This document shows, piece by piece, positions 25,706 to 37,586 of a stretch of DNA of 64,000 nucleotides (position 1 is the first letter of the stretch; each line of letters starts with the position of its first letter). A model generated the notes under the pieces. That model saw only the letters and a list, made by a program, of their open reading frames with translations, was not told the origin of the DNA and did no database searches. This stretch comes from Flaccisagitta enflata (Eukaryota > Chaetognatha > Sagittoidea > Aphragmophora), in assembly GCA_965153355.1 (NCBI GenBank), contig OZ231128.1, positions 23,498,001-23,562,000 on the forward strand, written 5' to 3'. A program made the position numbers and the translations under genes.

Positions 25706-26811
25706 TAAGAAACAGACGTGCTTTTGAAAAAAAATGAACCGGCGTATTCTAACCCCAGACCAATGCCTAATGCTCAGGCAAAGTTGTTTTTTATCAATTC
25801 ATATTTTTTGCGTAAAAAATGACTAAGTTGATTTTCTCACTTTTTACGGATGAGCCATAACTTGCACGTTTCTTCGTTGATTGAATTGAAATCTTCAGGA
25901 TTGACAGACGGTCCGACAGTCTTTTCGTGGTTGTTGTTATTTAATTTCGGAACGTTTGTTGAGATGCCACGTGAAATCATATGTTTGTTTCAAGGATGAG
26001 CAGATATGCGCAGGCGATCATTTCATGACCTTTAAGGTCCATTCCATGGTCAGTTGATAAAACAAAACTTGATTTGTGCGACCGGGTGCGGGGCGATAGT
26101 TTTTGAACATTTTATTTTTTTCTTGAGTCGAGTTCGCCGGACCTTTCTCTAAGTCATCTTAATCGGTATCGAAATTTTATTCACTCATAATCTTACATCC
26201 TCAAACTAAGAAATGAGATCCGACGTCATTTTTCACTGTGGATTTTACTCTGTCGTGAGCATCTCTTTCTGATCAGTCAATCAAATTATCATTCAATAAT
26301 CTTCATCGGTTCGGTTCGGTTCAGTTACAAACGAACAAACAGAAGCAGTTGAAATTTGAAAAGAGCAAGGGGGAATGAACTAGAGGTTGACCGAAGGTAA
26401 AATGGTAAAAAATGTCAATATGAACTGAGGAAAACATGATTCTGAAAGCTGACGACGCGAGCTGTTGACTCGTGTAAGTTTTAAGTGCCGGGCGTGAGAA
26501 TAAGATATTTTTTCCCCTCTTCAATTACTTCTCTAACATGTTCCGGCGAAATGCGACTATGAGTATTTTTGCACATGGGCAAATTAGATGCAGTTTTGTT
26601 TTTTCTTTCCTATGTGACCTTTCCAAAAGTTTAAATCGGCCTCACATGGCCTCACGAAAGGTTTAAAGAAGACTGTATCAGCTCTATTTTCCACATTTTT
26701 CTCTCGTTTTATTTTTTATACAAAAAAAAATTTAAAAAAAGATTTATAAAAGAATTAAAGATTCAATCAAATTCTTATTTTTTCTGTCTTCTATTACACT
26801 TTTTTTTTTAT
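25706..26811. other. No gene recognised
   Basis: AT-rich, largely single-copy-looking sequence. A GGTTCGGTTCGGTTCAGTT run lies at 26310-26328. No credible exon. Confidence 0.4.
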
Positions 26812-27500
26812 ATAAGCACGCACTTTTTTTGGCTGAGGCTGAGTGTGCTTAGCAAAATTTTATTTTCGAGACTGAAATGTGCTTAAATGCGTGCTTATGA
26901 TTTATCAGTAAGTAATTGTCCAATTCAGTATAAAACAAAGTACACAGTTGGGTATAGAAAACAGTATAGCATAGAGTATTGCATAGTGTAGAATAAAGTA
27001 TGGTATGAAATACAGTAATGAATATATTTTGTAAAAAAAATGTACAATATTTTTTACTGATATTGTCCTATTTTCATATAAATCATGGGATTAGATTAGT
27101 ATGTTGATTTAATATATATGTTTTTAGATTTTTAGTGTTATTTAATATTTTGATATATTATTCTTTTTTGGTTGTCCTTGTTACAGCGATAAATTCTTAT
27201 GACAATAGCATCTAAGCAATAGTATTCTTAAATATAATTAGAAATTCATTATTTTTCTATCAGTACAAATCTTGAATGTACTGACAGATTGATATTATAG
27301 ATAATTTCAAATTCTATCAAAGCTTCCAGTGTTTTTTGAGAAATTCCAACCAAAAATGTCTAAAAATTGGCATATTTTTGAATATTCACTAAAATTTTTT
27401 TTTTTTTTGAATAAAAAATCCCAGCCTGGAGCGTGCTTAGCAATGTGCTTAAATTTTCTCAATATCTGAGGCTGGGCGTGCTTATAAACTAGGTGCTTAT
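26812..27500. mobile_element. AT-rich inverted-end element, ATAAGCAC ends
   Basis: ATAAGCACGCAC at the left and GTGCTTAT at the right. The subterminal motifs TGAGGCTGAGTGTGCTTAGC and GCGTGCTTAGCAATGTGCTT recur at both ends, partly inverted, partly direct. The interior is very AT-rich with no frame. Boundaries are approximate. Confidence 0.45.
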
Positions 27501-27513
27501 AAAAAAAAATAAG

Positions 27514-27600
27514 TGTAGTCGCGTGCTACGCGACTCAACACCCCGCTTTGTCGCTCCGTCGGTCCATCCATCGGTCCGTCTGTTGGTCTTTGGTCAATCC
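27514..27600 (-). mobile_element. Hairpin-end element, code 1, tail fragment
   Basis: Hairpin AGTCGCGTGCTACGCGACTC, CAACACCCCGC, then a GTCC/GTCG tract. The head is absent. Confidence 0.7.
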
Positions 27601-27706
27601 CTATTGCAAGGCATATTTCGGGATGCTGTCTATTAATCTGTCTAGCTGTCTACTTGTCTGTCTTGTTGCATACCTGTTCATCTTGCCTCAATGCTAAATA
27701 TTTTTT

Positions 27707-27960
27707 TAGTCGCGTGCTTCGCCTCACTGGGCTGTTTGGCAGAATATGGGTCAGTATAGGCCCCAAAGGAGACGAAGACCTGAGGATGGGGCGGGGACAC
27801 AAATGGACGGACGGGCGGACGGACGGACGGACAGATTCCCCCTGTGTTCTACAGGACTTCGTCCCCTTCGGGGCCGCTGCCCTGCTCCTCTTCAACTTAA
27901 ATCACACACTACTCAAGCAGGGCAAGGGTACCGCTGACCACTTACTGCCTTTGGGCTGCT
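27707..27960 (-). mobile_element. Hairpin fragment followed by a gutted type-2 bow-tie
   Basis: Half hairpin AGTCGCGTGCTTCGCC at 27709, then GGCCCCAAAGGAGACGAAGA (degraded left arm), a GGAC tract, and a good right arm: CCCTGTGTTCTACAGG, ACTTCGTCCCCTTCGGGG, CCGCTGCCC. Tail GGGTACCGCTGACCACTTAC. The minisatellite core has been lost. Confidence 0.65.
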
Positions 27961-28235
27961 ATTGTTGTTACTTAGGGCCTAAAATTGAGATCAATGAAAA
28001 GTATAGATCTTTGAGAAAAATGCGGAAAATGTAAGAAAAAAAAAAGATTAAAAAATTCATAGCGCCTAAAGTATTGGTCCCACAGTGTCCTGCTTTTGTC
28101 CAGAAGGTGTAAAAAAGTGCCCTCTTTCACCCTGTACCAATTTCAACCCCAGCCTCGGGCAAGCCTAGTTCTGACCCAACTTTCCCAAATTGTCCCAAGC
28201 AAAAAAGGGAAATATTAATTCCTAACCCGGAACTC

Positions 28236-28265
28236 AAAAAATCGAAAAACGTTTTTCGATTTTTT
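28236..28265. repeat. 30-bp perfect palindrome
   Basis: AAAAAATCGAAAAAC directly followed by its exact reverse complement, no loop. A run of seven TTTC units follows at 28318-28347. Confidence 0.85.
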
Positions 28266-28399
28266 TCCCAATTAAAAAATCACGCGGGTGACAGATCAAG
28301 TTGCGCAGTCTTGCGCAGTCTTTCTTTCTTTCTTTCTTTCTTTCTTTCGTTCTTTTTTTGTAAGTCAATTTTTTTGCTTCCTTTTTCTGTGCAGAGTAA

Positions 28400-28862
28400 G
28401 CTTTTTAGTTCCGGACACGCAGCTCTATTAGAGGTTTTGTCTGTCCGTCGGTCTGTTTGTTGGTCCGTCAGTGATGATCCATCTGTGATGATCGAGTCGA
28501 AAAGTGTGAAAACGCGCATTTTTAGTTGCGGGCACGCAACTCTATAAGAGGCTTTGTCCGTCCGTCCATCCGTCCGTCCATCCGTCCGTCCGTTGGTCCG
28601 TGGTCATCGAGTTGAAACGTGGGAAAACTGGCGTTTTTGATACTTTTTGTGTATGTTTGAGTGTTTGGAGTAGGTTTGGGGGTTGATGGGGGTTGGATGC
28701 CCCTGCCCACCCGTCCGCAACGATATTGTGACCCCGCGTCACTTGTTGATGCTGCACTTGCGGTTGTATGTGTGTGCGAGTTTGTGGTCATGGGTGTGGA
28801 TGGAGGTTTCATGCCCCTGCCCACCCGTCCGTAACTATATTGTGACCCTGCGTCACTAGTTT
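28400..28862 (-). mobile_element. Hairpin-end elements, code 2, one and a half copies in tandem
   Basis: A first tail (AGTTCCGGACACGCAGCTCT, GTCC tract, 28408-28500) is followed by a full copy: AGTTGCGGGCACGCAACTCT hairpin at 28524, GTCC tract, TCGAGTTGAAA, TTTGAGTGTTTGGAGT, GCCCCTGCCCACCC and GTCCGCAACGATATTGTGAC with CCGCGTCACTTGTT ending near 28748. Another head unit repeats to 28862. Code 2 (GTTGCGGAC) replaces code 1. Confidence 0.8.
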
Positions 28863-28943
28863 CCTTCAATTATTCTTCCTTTGGTCTATAGATGGATTGA
28901 CGGAATTGCGTAGAGACAGACAGACAGACTAAGTCTCTCAACT

Positions 28944-29130
28944 AACGAGGCTGGATACACGGCCACGCCAGTCGCGTGCATAGGCCGGGGCCATATTTGA
29001 GGTCACTAAATCATTTCGGCAGGAGCAGTGACGCCACAGAACAAAAAACGTAAAAAAAAGTTGGACAGACCGACCGACCGACAGACGGACCGACAAAGCG
29101 GGGTGTAGAGTCTCGTGCACACGACTAAAA
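28944..29130 (+). mobile_element. Hairpin-end element, code 1
   Basis: Head ACGAGGCTGGATACACGGCC, code AGTCGCGTGC, GGGGCCATATTTGAGGTCAC, a GACC tract, AAAGCGGGGTGTAGAG and hairpin TCTCGTGCACACGACTAAAA with two mutations. Confidence 0.82.
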
Positions 29131-29200
29131 AACAGTGAATTAATAATGTGATTAGAAACAATTAATGAATGACCGAAAGTAAGGACGACAGTAGGAAATA

Positions 29201-29309
29201 CAAGGCTGGATAAATGGCTACCCCAGGCGCGTGCGTGCGTAGGTGAGGTCACTTGGGCATTTGGGCAGGGATAGTGACAGTGACCTCAACTTCCGATGGC
29301 TACGGCATA

Positions 29310-29397
<88 letters not shown>
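29201..29397 (+). mobile_element. Hairpin-end head fragment followed by (CT)n
   Basis: AAGGCTGGATAAATGGCTAC, CCCAGGCGCGTGCG, GTGAGGTCACTTGGGCATTT and GGGCAGGG are the head of a code-1 element. It breaks off and a pure CT tract fills 29311-29397. Confidence 0.65.
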
Positions 29398-29400
<3 letters not shown>

Positions 29401-29449
29401 CTAAACTGTTAATTCAAACCGCAGTATATTTTTTTACTTGAATTCGTTA

Positions 29450-29544
29450 TTAGTTGCGGACATGCAACTCTATAAGAGCCTTTGTCTGTACGTCGGTCCC
29501 CTCGTCCATCAGCAACTGGTATTGCCATGTATCCTGCCTTGTTT
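29450..29544 (-). mobile_element. Hairpin-end element, code 2, internally deleted
   Basis: Hairpin AGTTGCGGACATGCAACTCT, TAAGAGCC, a GTCGG tract, then directly AGCAACTGGTATTGCCATGT and ATCCTGCCTTGTTT (head). Only 95 bp. Confidence 0.7.
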
Positions 29545-30135
29545 CTTATGAATGAACTTTTTGGAATCCTAAAACGTTGTTTGACGTAAATCTTTTTTTC
29601 GAAACCATGCAATGCTATGCAATTATGTACTGAGGAGTTCTCAGTGAGGACATTGATAGCTCAGGAACCATTCTATTATGATGAGAAATGAATTGAGCAA
29701 AATTGTCTTATCAGGAATAACTTGAATTTTTAAGCGTAACGACTCAATCTGCAAATAGACTCGACAGGGAGAAAAAAAATTATGGTCGATTAGAGGACAG
29801 AGTGATTGATAAGAGACTTCCTTATTTTCACAAGTTAGCGTCAACTAATATTTTTTGCTAGAAATTTCCTAAGTCCCGAGAAAGAAGATCATGAAATATA
29901 GAGGAAGCTGAAACTAACGGAAAACAAAAAGCAAACGGATTTTCGAACACATACGGTCTATCTACATGATAAGAGGTGACGAATGCACTATTTTGCTGGG
30001 TTAGACCCCCGACTTGAAATTCTGTGTAAGGGGTAGATAAACTTATTTCCTCGATAGTTATAATGACGCAGACAATGACGATGACAATTGACAATGATGA
30101 ATATGATGAAAACTGAGAAGTGGGAAAGAAACACT
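29545..30135. other. No gene recognised
   Basis: AT-rich, low-repeat sequence with no credible coding frame. Confidence 0.4.
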
Positions 30136-30345
30136 AAGGGCGCGTTTCTAGTCATAGACAATCGCGTTTTGAACGGGCCACTTGGTCGCTCACTACGTTC
30201 GTTCATTCAGCCACCCACTCCGCTCACTTGCTATGCTACACTCACTACACGGGCTAGCTCACTCACTTTGCTCACTCTCTCGTGAAACAGTTGAAATTCA
30301 TGAATATGTGTTCATACTAAGAGAGCGTTCAGCGGGAAAAAACGC
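30136..30345 (-). mobile_element. Repeat with GGGCGCGTTTCTAGTC end and GTGAGCGNAGTGAG core
   Basis: Starts GGGCGCGTTTCTAGTCATAG and contains many TCACTCCGCTCACT-type units (inverse of GTGAGCGGAGTGAG), then GAATATGTGTTCATAC and CGTTCAGCGGG. Two relatives in the opposite orientation lie at 32986-33106 and 36989-37245. Non-coding. Confidence 0.65.
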
Positions 30346-30658
30346 GCTATTCTAGTCGTAGAAACACGCCGTAAAACAGGCATGTTCTGGCTGGCACATC
30401 ACCGTCAAGGTATCACTCAAAAATCTGGGGACGTGTGTAACTGAAGCCATCAAACTAACGCCCAAAGAACGAAGGCGGCAAGCAGCTGATATGTGCCTCA
30501 AAAAAAAAAAAAAAAAAAAAAAAGATAGAAAAAGAAAAGGCAGCAGCTGAAAAGGCTTTCTGTGCGATATCCTTATGATAGATGAGTTTTGCATTGAGTC
30601 GCAAATCTCTGCTTGTAACGAGTATAAAGCCGGAAGAAGGTTACAGGGGGAAAGAAAA

Positions 30659-30799
30659 AGCAAGGCCGTATGGCACTCCCCCCAGTCGCGGACGGGTGGG
30701 CAGGAGCGGAAAACAGAAATGTGACGTGACCGACAGACAGACCGACCGACCGACAGACCGACACGGCAAGTTCTACAGTCGCATGTCCGCGATTAAAAA
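30659..30799 (+). mobile_element. Hairpin-end element, code 4 (mixed A/B type)
   Basis: Head AAGGCCGTATGGCACTCCCC, code GTCGCGGAC, GGGTGGGCAGGAGCGG, GACC tract, and hairpin GTCGCATGTCCGCGAT followed by TAAAAA. The right stem GTCCGCGAT is the complement of the head motif with one mismatch. The code differs from both code 1 and code 2. Confidence 0.78.
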
Positions 30800-30880
30800 G
30801 AAGAAAAGAGCGAGGAAGAAAGTATAGAAGAGAAAAGTGAAAGAGGAAAATAAAGCAAAAAGAGGATGAAGAGAAATAAT

Positions 30881-31311
30881 AACAAGCCCAAGAGGGCAAC
30901 AGTCGCGTGCGTCTGGAAATGACAAACTAAAGAGCAAAAACATGTTGAAATGTTAAGAATGTTAAAAAATGTTGAAAAAAGTAAAAAAATGTTAAAGAAT
31001 GTTGAAAAATGTTAAAAAAAGTTAAAAGATGTTAAAAAATATTAAAAAGTGTAAAAAAAAATTAAGAAATGTTGAAAAAGGTAAAAATTTAGGAAATGTT
31101 AAAAAATGTTTAAAAAATGTTCAAAAATGGTCAAAAATGGTCAAAAATGTTCAAAAATGTTTTAAAAATACAAAAAAATGTTAAAAGATGTTAAGAAATG
31201 TTGAAACATGTTAAGAAACGTTTTAACGATCAAAAATTTAGAAATATTTGTGACGGACGGACGGACCGACCGACAGACCAAGGCGTATAGTCGCGTGCAC
31301 GCGACTAAAAA
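30881..31311 (+). mobile_element. Hairpin-end element, code 1, long form with AATGTTAAAA core
   Basis: Head AACAAGCCCAAGAGGGCAAC, code AGTCGCGTGC, GTCTGGAAATGACAAAC, an array of 11-12-bp AATGTTAAAAA/AATGTTGAAAA units, GACGGACGGACC, and hairpin GTCGCGTGCACGCGAC with TAAAAA. The nearest relative is 41595-41934, inverted. Confidence 0.82.
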
Positions 31312-31740
<429 letters not shown>

Positions 31741-32290
31741 AGAGCAATAAAGAGGGAAAAAAGATAGAGAGGTTGAAAAAGAAAAAAAAAAAAAAAACAG
31801 ACGAGGGGAAGAAATAAAGGAGAAAAAAAAAGAAAAAAGGAAAAAAGGACCTTGAAGCAGGAAAAAAAACTAGATCAAAGGAAACCTATAATAATATTCG
31901 TGGTGAGGTGATCGTAATGCGTGGTATGTCCTTGGTCGCCTTGTCCATCATACGTAACGGATTATCGGTTGGCCTTTTCTCATTTCTTTTGCCAATCCAC
32001 ACTTTCTGTCTTCTTCCCTTCTTTCTCTCTCCTATCCTTCTCTCGTTCATTCATTCTTTACATCGTTCATTCCTTCTTCCATTCTTCCTTGCCTTCATTC
32101 TTTCTTTCAGTCTTTCTCTCCATCTCCTCTTTCGTTTATTCTTTCCTTGCTCTCTTACTTTCTTCTTCTTCATTCTCCTCTTATTTTTCTTTTCCTATAC
32201 AATTTCCTTTATTTCTTCCTCCTTTCCTTCATTCCTCCTGTCTTCCTCTTTTTCATTCCCTTTTTTTCTTTCCTGCATTCATTCTTCTCT

Positions 32291-32366
<76 letters not shown>

Positions 32367-32860
32367 TTTTTCCTTCATTCTTTTCTTGTCTGCGTTATGT
32401 CCTTCCTTTCTCCATTCTCTCCTTTTGTTTTCTTCATTCTTTCCGTTCTTATTCCTTCCTTTTCTCCTTCCTTCCTTCCCTTTCCTTTCATTTCCTTTCC
32501 TTTCCTTTCCTTTCCTTTCCTTTCCATTCCTTTCCTTTCCTTTCCTTTTCTTTCCTTTCCTTTCCTATCTTTCTTCTTCCTTCCCTTTCGTTTCCTTTCC
32601 ATTCCTTTCCTTTCCTTTCCTTTCCTTTCCTTTCCTTTCCTTTCCTTTCCTTTCCTCTCCTTGCTCTTCCTTTCCTTCCCTTCCCTTTCCTAACCTTTCC
32701 TTTCCCTTCCCTTCCTTACCTTTCTTCTCTCTTCCCTTTCTTCTTCCTTCCCTTCCTTCCTCCTTTCCTTTCCTTTCCTTCATATTCCTTTCCCTTCCCT
32801 TCCCTTCCCTTCCTTTTCTTTCCTTTCCTTTTCTTTTCCTTCTCTCCCTTCCCTAACCTT
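31741..32860. repeat. Pyrimidine-rich region with (CTTT)n and (TTTCC)n
   Basis: A-rich purine tract to about 31890, a short mixed stretch, then almost pure C/T to 32860. It contains CTTT units at 32278-32367 and TTTCC/TTCCC units at 32470-32860. Long frames here are low-complexity read-through. Confidence 0.9.
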
Positions 32861-32949
32861 CACTTATTCCTTCTTTTGCCCCATAATCTGCGTTTCGAGT
32901 TTGGTTTTGTGACTTCCGATTCAAAGCCGCTCCTTTCAGTCTCACTTGG

Positions 32950-33142
32950 CTTCCAGAATCGACAACAGCGCAAGCTGGATGCAGAATCAGGGCGTTTTTC
33001 TTGTGAAGACGAAAAACGCGGTTGTTTCCATTGGGCGCGTTTACAGCGTGAACACACATTTATGAATTTCACTGTCCTACGAGGGAGTGAGCGAAGTGAG
33101 TGAGCTTCCAGAATCGACAACAGCGCAAGCCGGATGCAGAGT
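32950..33142 (+). mobile_element. GGGCGTGTTTC-type repeat between two copies of a 36-bp direct repeat
   Basis: CTTCCAGAATCGACAACAGC with GCAAGCTGGATGCAGA occurs at about 32949 and again at 33107, one base different. Between them is a partial copy of the family at 36989-37245 (GGGCGTTTTTCTTGTGAAGA ... GTGAGCGAAGTGAGTGAG). Confidence 0.6.
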
Positions 33143-34295
33143 TAACCAGACCCTCCGGTCTTAATGCCTACTTATCTCCCTTTCTACCCACCCGTATGCC
33201 CGTCTGCCTGCTTTCTTGCGAGCTTGTCTGCCTTCCCTGCGGCCCACGATGCAATCCTACCTGTCTGCCTTCCTGCCTGCATTTTGACGAGCTTGTCTTC
33301 CATCCCTCCTGCCTGCGCCTGTCTCTCTGCGTGCCTCTCTGTGTGCCTCACTAGGACCCTAAGTGCCTCCCCGCGTACCCCCCAGAAATAAAAAAGTCAA
33401 GAAAAAACCCTAAAAAATGAAATTTTCATGTCACCTACCTACCTACGGACACAACCTCTTATAGAGTGGCCTTTAAAAACCGAACAGTCGAACAGATAGT
33501 GATGGCGTGATACAGCGTAAGCATAAGATAGAAATTGCCCGACGGGGTGATAAACGAAAAAAAAAGCCTCTCCCCCCCCAAAAAAAAAGAAGACTGAGAG
33601 AAAAAGATAAGATCATGGAGAAGGGAGGAAAGAAAGAGAAAAAAAAAAGAAAGAAAAGAGGAGGTGGGGAAGAAGAAGAAGAAAGTTGCAGCAAAAGTGA
33701 GAGTGAGAGAAATAATAGTATATATCTGTCGGGGTTTGGGTGCAGCCCCAGGCGCTGTTTTGTGCTCTTAAGTGGAAAAATGACCCAGAATCACGAATTC
33801 CCATTTTTCAAAAGCACTCTCTAATGGAGATTTAGTTCTATTTTTTTTCTTAGTCGTGCGTAAACGAGTCTCGATCAAAGCCTTGTCCGTCTGTTGGTCT
33901 GTCGGTGCACACATATTTCCGTCCGTGGGTCTCTCCATCAATCAGTCCACCTTAAAATCGAAAAGCGTCGCAACGCATTTGAGCGTAGTCCTCGCACTTG
34001 GTTGTGTGCCTCTGTTAGTCTGCTTGTAGGTCAAATAAACAGTGATTGGGTGCCATCAATATCGTGGGCACTTGTTGACGGAGTTCTTATAAAGGATGCA
34101 GTCGTTGTCAGTGATACACACAACACAACACAAACACGACGCAAACACGGCACACAACACACGACTCACGACAGCCACAACTTGTCACTAGGTAACCAAT
34201 AAATAGTGTCAGGTCTACATGCAACAGAGGACACACCATTGTTCTTAAACCCTTTTTTGTGTGCCACTTTGAACCCGACTTTCTTTTTTAAAACA
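33143..34295. other. No gene recognised; one degraded hairpin-end tail
   Basis: Includes CTGCCTGC-rich sequence at 33180-33340 and a purine tract at 33560-33700. Around 33851-33950 there is a degraded hairpin-end tail (AGTCGTGCGTAAACGAGTCT then GTCCGTCTGTTGG). ACACAACACAAACACGACGC-like repeats lie at 34115-34165. Confidence 0.45.
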
Positions 34296-34485
34296 TTTTT
34301 AGTCGCGTGCACGCGACTCTCCAACCCGCTATGTCCGTTGGTCGGTCGGTCGTAACACTTAACTTTTTTCGGCGTTTTGGCGTTTTTTTGCATTACCGCT
34401 CCTGCCCAAATGCTTGGTTAGTCTTTTTTATCACTGCCCCTACCCACCCGCACGCGACTTCGGTAGCCGTGTATCCGGCCTTGTT
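34296..34485 (-). mobile_element. Hairpin-end element, code 1, short form
   Basis: In +: TTTTTAGTCGCGTGCACGCG hairpin, ACTCTCCAACCCGC, GGTCGG tract, TTCGGCGTTTTGGCG, GCTCCTGCCCAAATGC, GCCCCTACCCACCC, GCACGCGACT and head end GTAGCCGTGTATCCGGCCTT. About 190 bp. Confidence 0.85.
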
Positions 34486-34602
34486 ATTGCCTTCGTCGTG
34501 CTCGCTACCTTCGATAAAATTTACAGCATGACTAGGCCGACATTTTTGAATGAATGTAAATAGATCAAGGGAGGCAAAAAAAAAGAAGATCAAGAGCATG
34601 GA

Positions 34603-34671
<69 letters not shown>
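34603..34671. repeat. (GA)n microsatellite
   Basis: Pure GA tract of about 69 bp. Confidence 0.96.
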
Positions 34672-34673
<2 letters not shown>

Positions 34674-34806
34674 TACAAACTCGTTTACATGTCACCCGCG
34701 TTTGCTACATACGGTCACCCACACTAAGCTTTACCAATTTTACTACTCGAAATACAAATACTTAAAAGTGAATGCGACATGAGTTCTTAGTAATGGACTG
34801 GGGACT

Positions 34807-35435
34807 CACCGTGCTCCCTAGCTGTGGTAGGTAGGAAAAAATGACTCAGCATAGTGACCTATTCTGGGTTGTTGCTTACATGTAGGTGCATCGTACCATA
34901 CATGAAACTAAAAATTCTGTTGGGATTTTTTTGAAAAATATACAAAAAACACAATTTTTTTTACAATTTGTGCCATAAATCTTTGTGATCAATTTTTAGA
35001 TAATTTTCGAGTTCAGAACTGAATTCAGATGATGTTTTCTGTTTCGTTTGATATGTCGCACTATATACTTTTTAAGAAGAATAAAAAGTTCATTTTGTCT
35101 TTAAAATACTTTTAATGATATTTATTATTGTAGTATTATATTCAAAAAATGAACTTTCTTTCTTTCTTTGAAAGTATATAGTGTGACATATCAAACGAAA
35201 CAGAAAACATCATCTAAATTCAATTCTGAACTCGAAAATTGTCTAAAAATTGATCACAAAGATTTATGACACAAATTGTATAAAAAATTGTGTTTTTTGT
35301 ATATTTTTCAAAAAAATCCCAACAGAATTTTTAGTTTCATGTATGGTGAGATGCACCTACATGTAAGCAACAACCTAGAATAGGCCACTATGCTGAGTCA
35401 TTTTTTCCTACCTATCACAGCTAGGGAACACGGTG
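34807..35435. mobile_element. 629-bp near-perfect palindrome
   Basis: CACCGTGCTCCCTAGCTGTG at the left is inverted at the right end (CACAGCTAGGGAACACGGTG). The arms are about 280 bp with a short unmatched centre near 35110-35150. The inner motif TTTGATATGTCGCACTATAT (35047) matches 24 of 26 bases with the palindrome at 10229-10844 at a similar distance from the centre. No coding frame. Confidence 0.88.
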
Positions 35436-35793
<358 letters not shown>

Positions 35794-35928
35794 TTGTGCT
35801 TTTAGTTACTTTTACCTTTCCTTGCCACTATCGTTGGTCCACTAATCGAGGTCATGTTGACTCCATTATGATCAATGGTAGAAACGGCTGTCAATGAAAT
35901 CTAACTTCTTACGAAAGAAAAAAGGCCA

Positions 35929-36151
35929 ACACCTATAAGTCGCGTGCGAGACTTACAGATTGACTTACAATGACTTAGAATGACTTAAAATGACTTAGTT
36001 TACTCTAAAATGACTTAAAATGACTTATAGAAATAAAATTGATAAAAAAAAGTAAAATGTGACCAACCAACCGACCGACCAACCGACCAACCGACCAACC
36101 AACCGACCGACGGACAAAGCGGGGTGTAGAGTCGCGTGCTCGCGACTAAAA
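35929..36151 (+). mobile_element. Hairpin-end element, code 1, TGACTTA core
   Basis: Head AAAGGCCAACACCTATAAG with code GTCGCGTGC, a run of about 11-bp AATGACTTAAA units, GACC/AACC tract, AAAGCGGGGTGTAGA and hairpin GTCGCGTGCTCGCGAC with TAAAAA. Confidence 0.8.
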
Positions 36152-36185
36152 AGGGAGGGGGGAGGTAGATGTACTAGTGAGCAAA

Positions 36186-36276
36186 ATGGAAAACAAAAGA
36201 AGCAAAAGAAAAAAAAATGGAAAAGAAAAAGGGAAAGAACAAGAAAAAGTAAAAAAAGAAAAAAAAAGAAAAAGAA

Positions 36277-36325
<49 letters not shown>

Positions 36326-36332
36326 CAGAAAC

Positions 36333-36407
<75 letters not shown>

Positions 36408-36452
36408 AAGAAGAAGAAAAAGAAGAAGAAGAAAAAGAAGAGGAAGAAGATG
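36186..36452. repeat. A-rich tract with (GAAAA)n, (CGAAAA)n, poly-A and (GAA)n
   Basis: Ordered blocks: AAAAGAA, GAAAAC hexamers at 36282-36330, about 50 A at 36355-36406, then GAAGAA. Read-through produces lysine- or phenylalanine-rich frames. Confidence 0.93.
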
Positions 36453-36988
36453 ATGAAAAATAAGAACGTTGGTGTAACCGACCGACTGACCAACGACATG
36501 ACCTCTTGAAGGGGTGTTTTGACGAACGTAAAGGCAATACGGTAGTCATTATATCTTTTATACTGAACAGAGAGACGAATTATCCCGACAGTCTGGACAG
36601 CTTGAGTTGACTACAAATGATTGATTAAAAGCCTTGACTCCTCTGAATGTAGAATATGTAGAGAGGTGAATGTACATTGTAAAATTCTTTTCACGCTTTA
36701 TCTACATCTTCGTCTAAATATTCCTCTACATTCAATTATGGATGGGAAATAAGAAAAAGAACGAGCCATGACTTTCTATTTTCAGATCTGAATGAAGTCT
36801 GCGTTAGTTCGTGGTCGTCAATGAACGTTTGTGGTCGTTTGTGGTAAGTTGTGGTCGTTGGAGGTGAGTTGTGGACCAATCTGGCAATTCCGCGAGTAAA
36901 AGTTGTAGAATTCCAACCACGCAGAACAAAACGGAACGGTAATGGAAGGCTGAGTAGGAAAGGTGTGCTGGTCATGGAAATGCTTTCA
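36453..36988. other. No gene recognised; short GTGGTCGTT array
   Basis: At 36808-36872 a run of GTGGTCGTTTGTGGT-like units about 15 bp long. Otherwise unremarkable. Confidence 0.45.
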
Positions 36989-37245
36989 GGGCGTGTTTCC
37001 TGTGAAGATGAAAAACGTGATAGTTCCCGTTGAACGCATTTTCAGCGTGAACACATATTCATAAATGTCAACTGTCCCACGGGGGAGTGAGCAGAGTGAG
37101 AGAGCGAGCCTGTGAATGGAGCAAGCAAGCTAAGCGAGCTCAGTGAAGCAGAGCACTGCTGAGCAAGTGAGCGGAGTGAGCAGTGCGAGCGAACAAACGT
37201 TTAGACCCATTAGAAACGCGGTTGTCTGTGACTAGAAACGCGCCC
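36989..37245 (+). mobile_element. Inverted-end repeat, GGGCGTGTTTC...GAAACGCGCCC
   Basis: The ends GGGCGTGTTTCCTGTGA and TGTGACTAGAAACGCGCCC form imperfect inverted repeats. The middle has AGCGTGAACACATATTCATA and many GTGAGCGGAGTGAG units. Relatives at 30136-30345 (inverted) and 32986-33106. Confidence 0.7.
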
Positions 37246-37348
37246 TCAGTATCACTCGCTCCGTTTCTCTCAATATCTCTTGCTCCATTCTTAATCTCAT
37301 GTCGGTTTTTTTTTCTAACAGTAGGATTTTTTGAATTCATGTAAATGA

Positions 37349-37586
37349 AACAAGCCCGACCGGACAACGATGCGTCCGGGCTGTGTCTCAGCGTGTATTG
37401 ATCATGTGACATAAGTATGGAGAGATAGATGGGTGAAAAGACTCACAAAACATGTTAGTTGATCATTAGTTTCAGTGTAGGATCCCCCCGTGGCCAAAAA
37501 CAGCCGAGAAACGCGGTTTTTGCAACGGACAGACCGACGGACAGACCCTCTTATAGAGATGCGTTTCTGACGGACGCATCTAAAAA
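37349..37586 (+). mobile_element. Hairpin-end element, code 3
   Basis: Head AACAAGCCCGACCGGACAAC followed by code GATGCGTCC. GACAGACC tract, CTCTTATAGA, and terminal hairpin GATGCGTTTCTGACGGACGC ATC then TAAAAA. The right stem GGACGCATC is the exact complement of the head motif. A second, hairpin-less copy is at 46798-46917. Confidence 0.82.

Noticed and set aside
31908-33103. Frames of 261-318 codons rich in F, L, S, P
   Set aside because: Pyrimidine tract with CTTT and TTTCC repeats; all three frames are open for the same reason.
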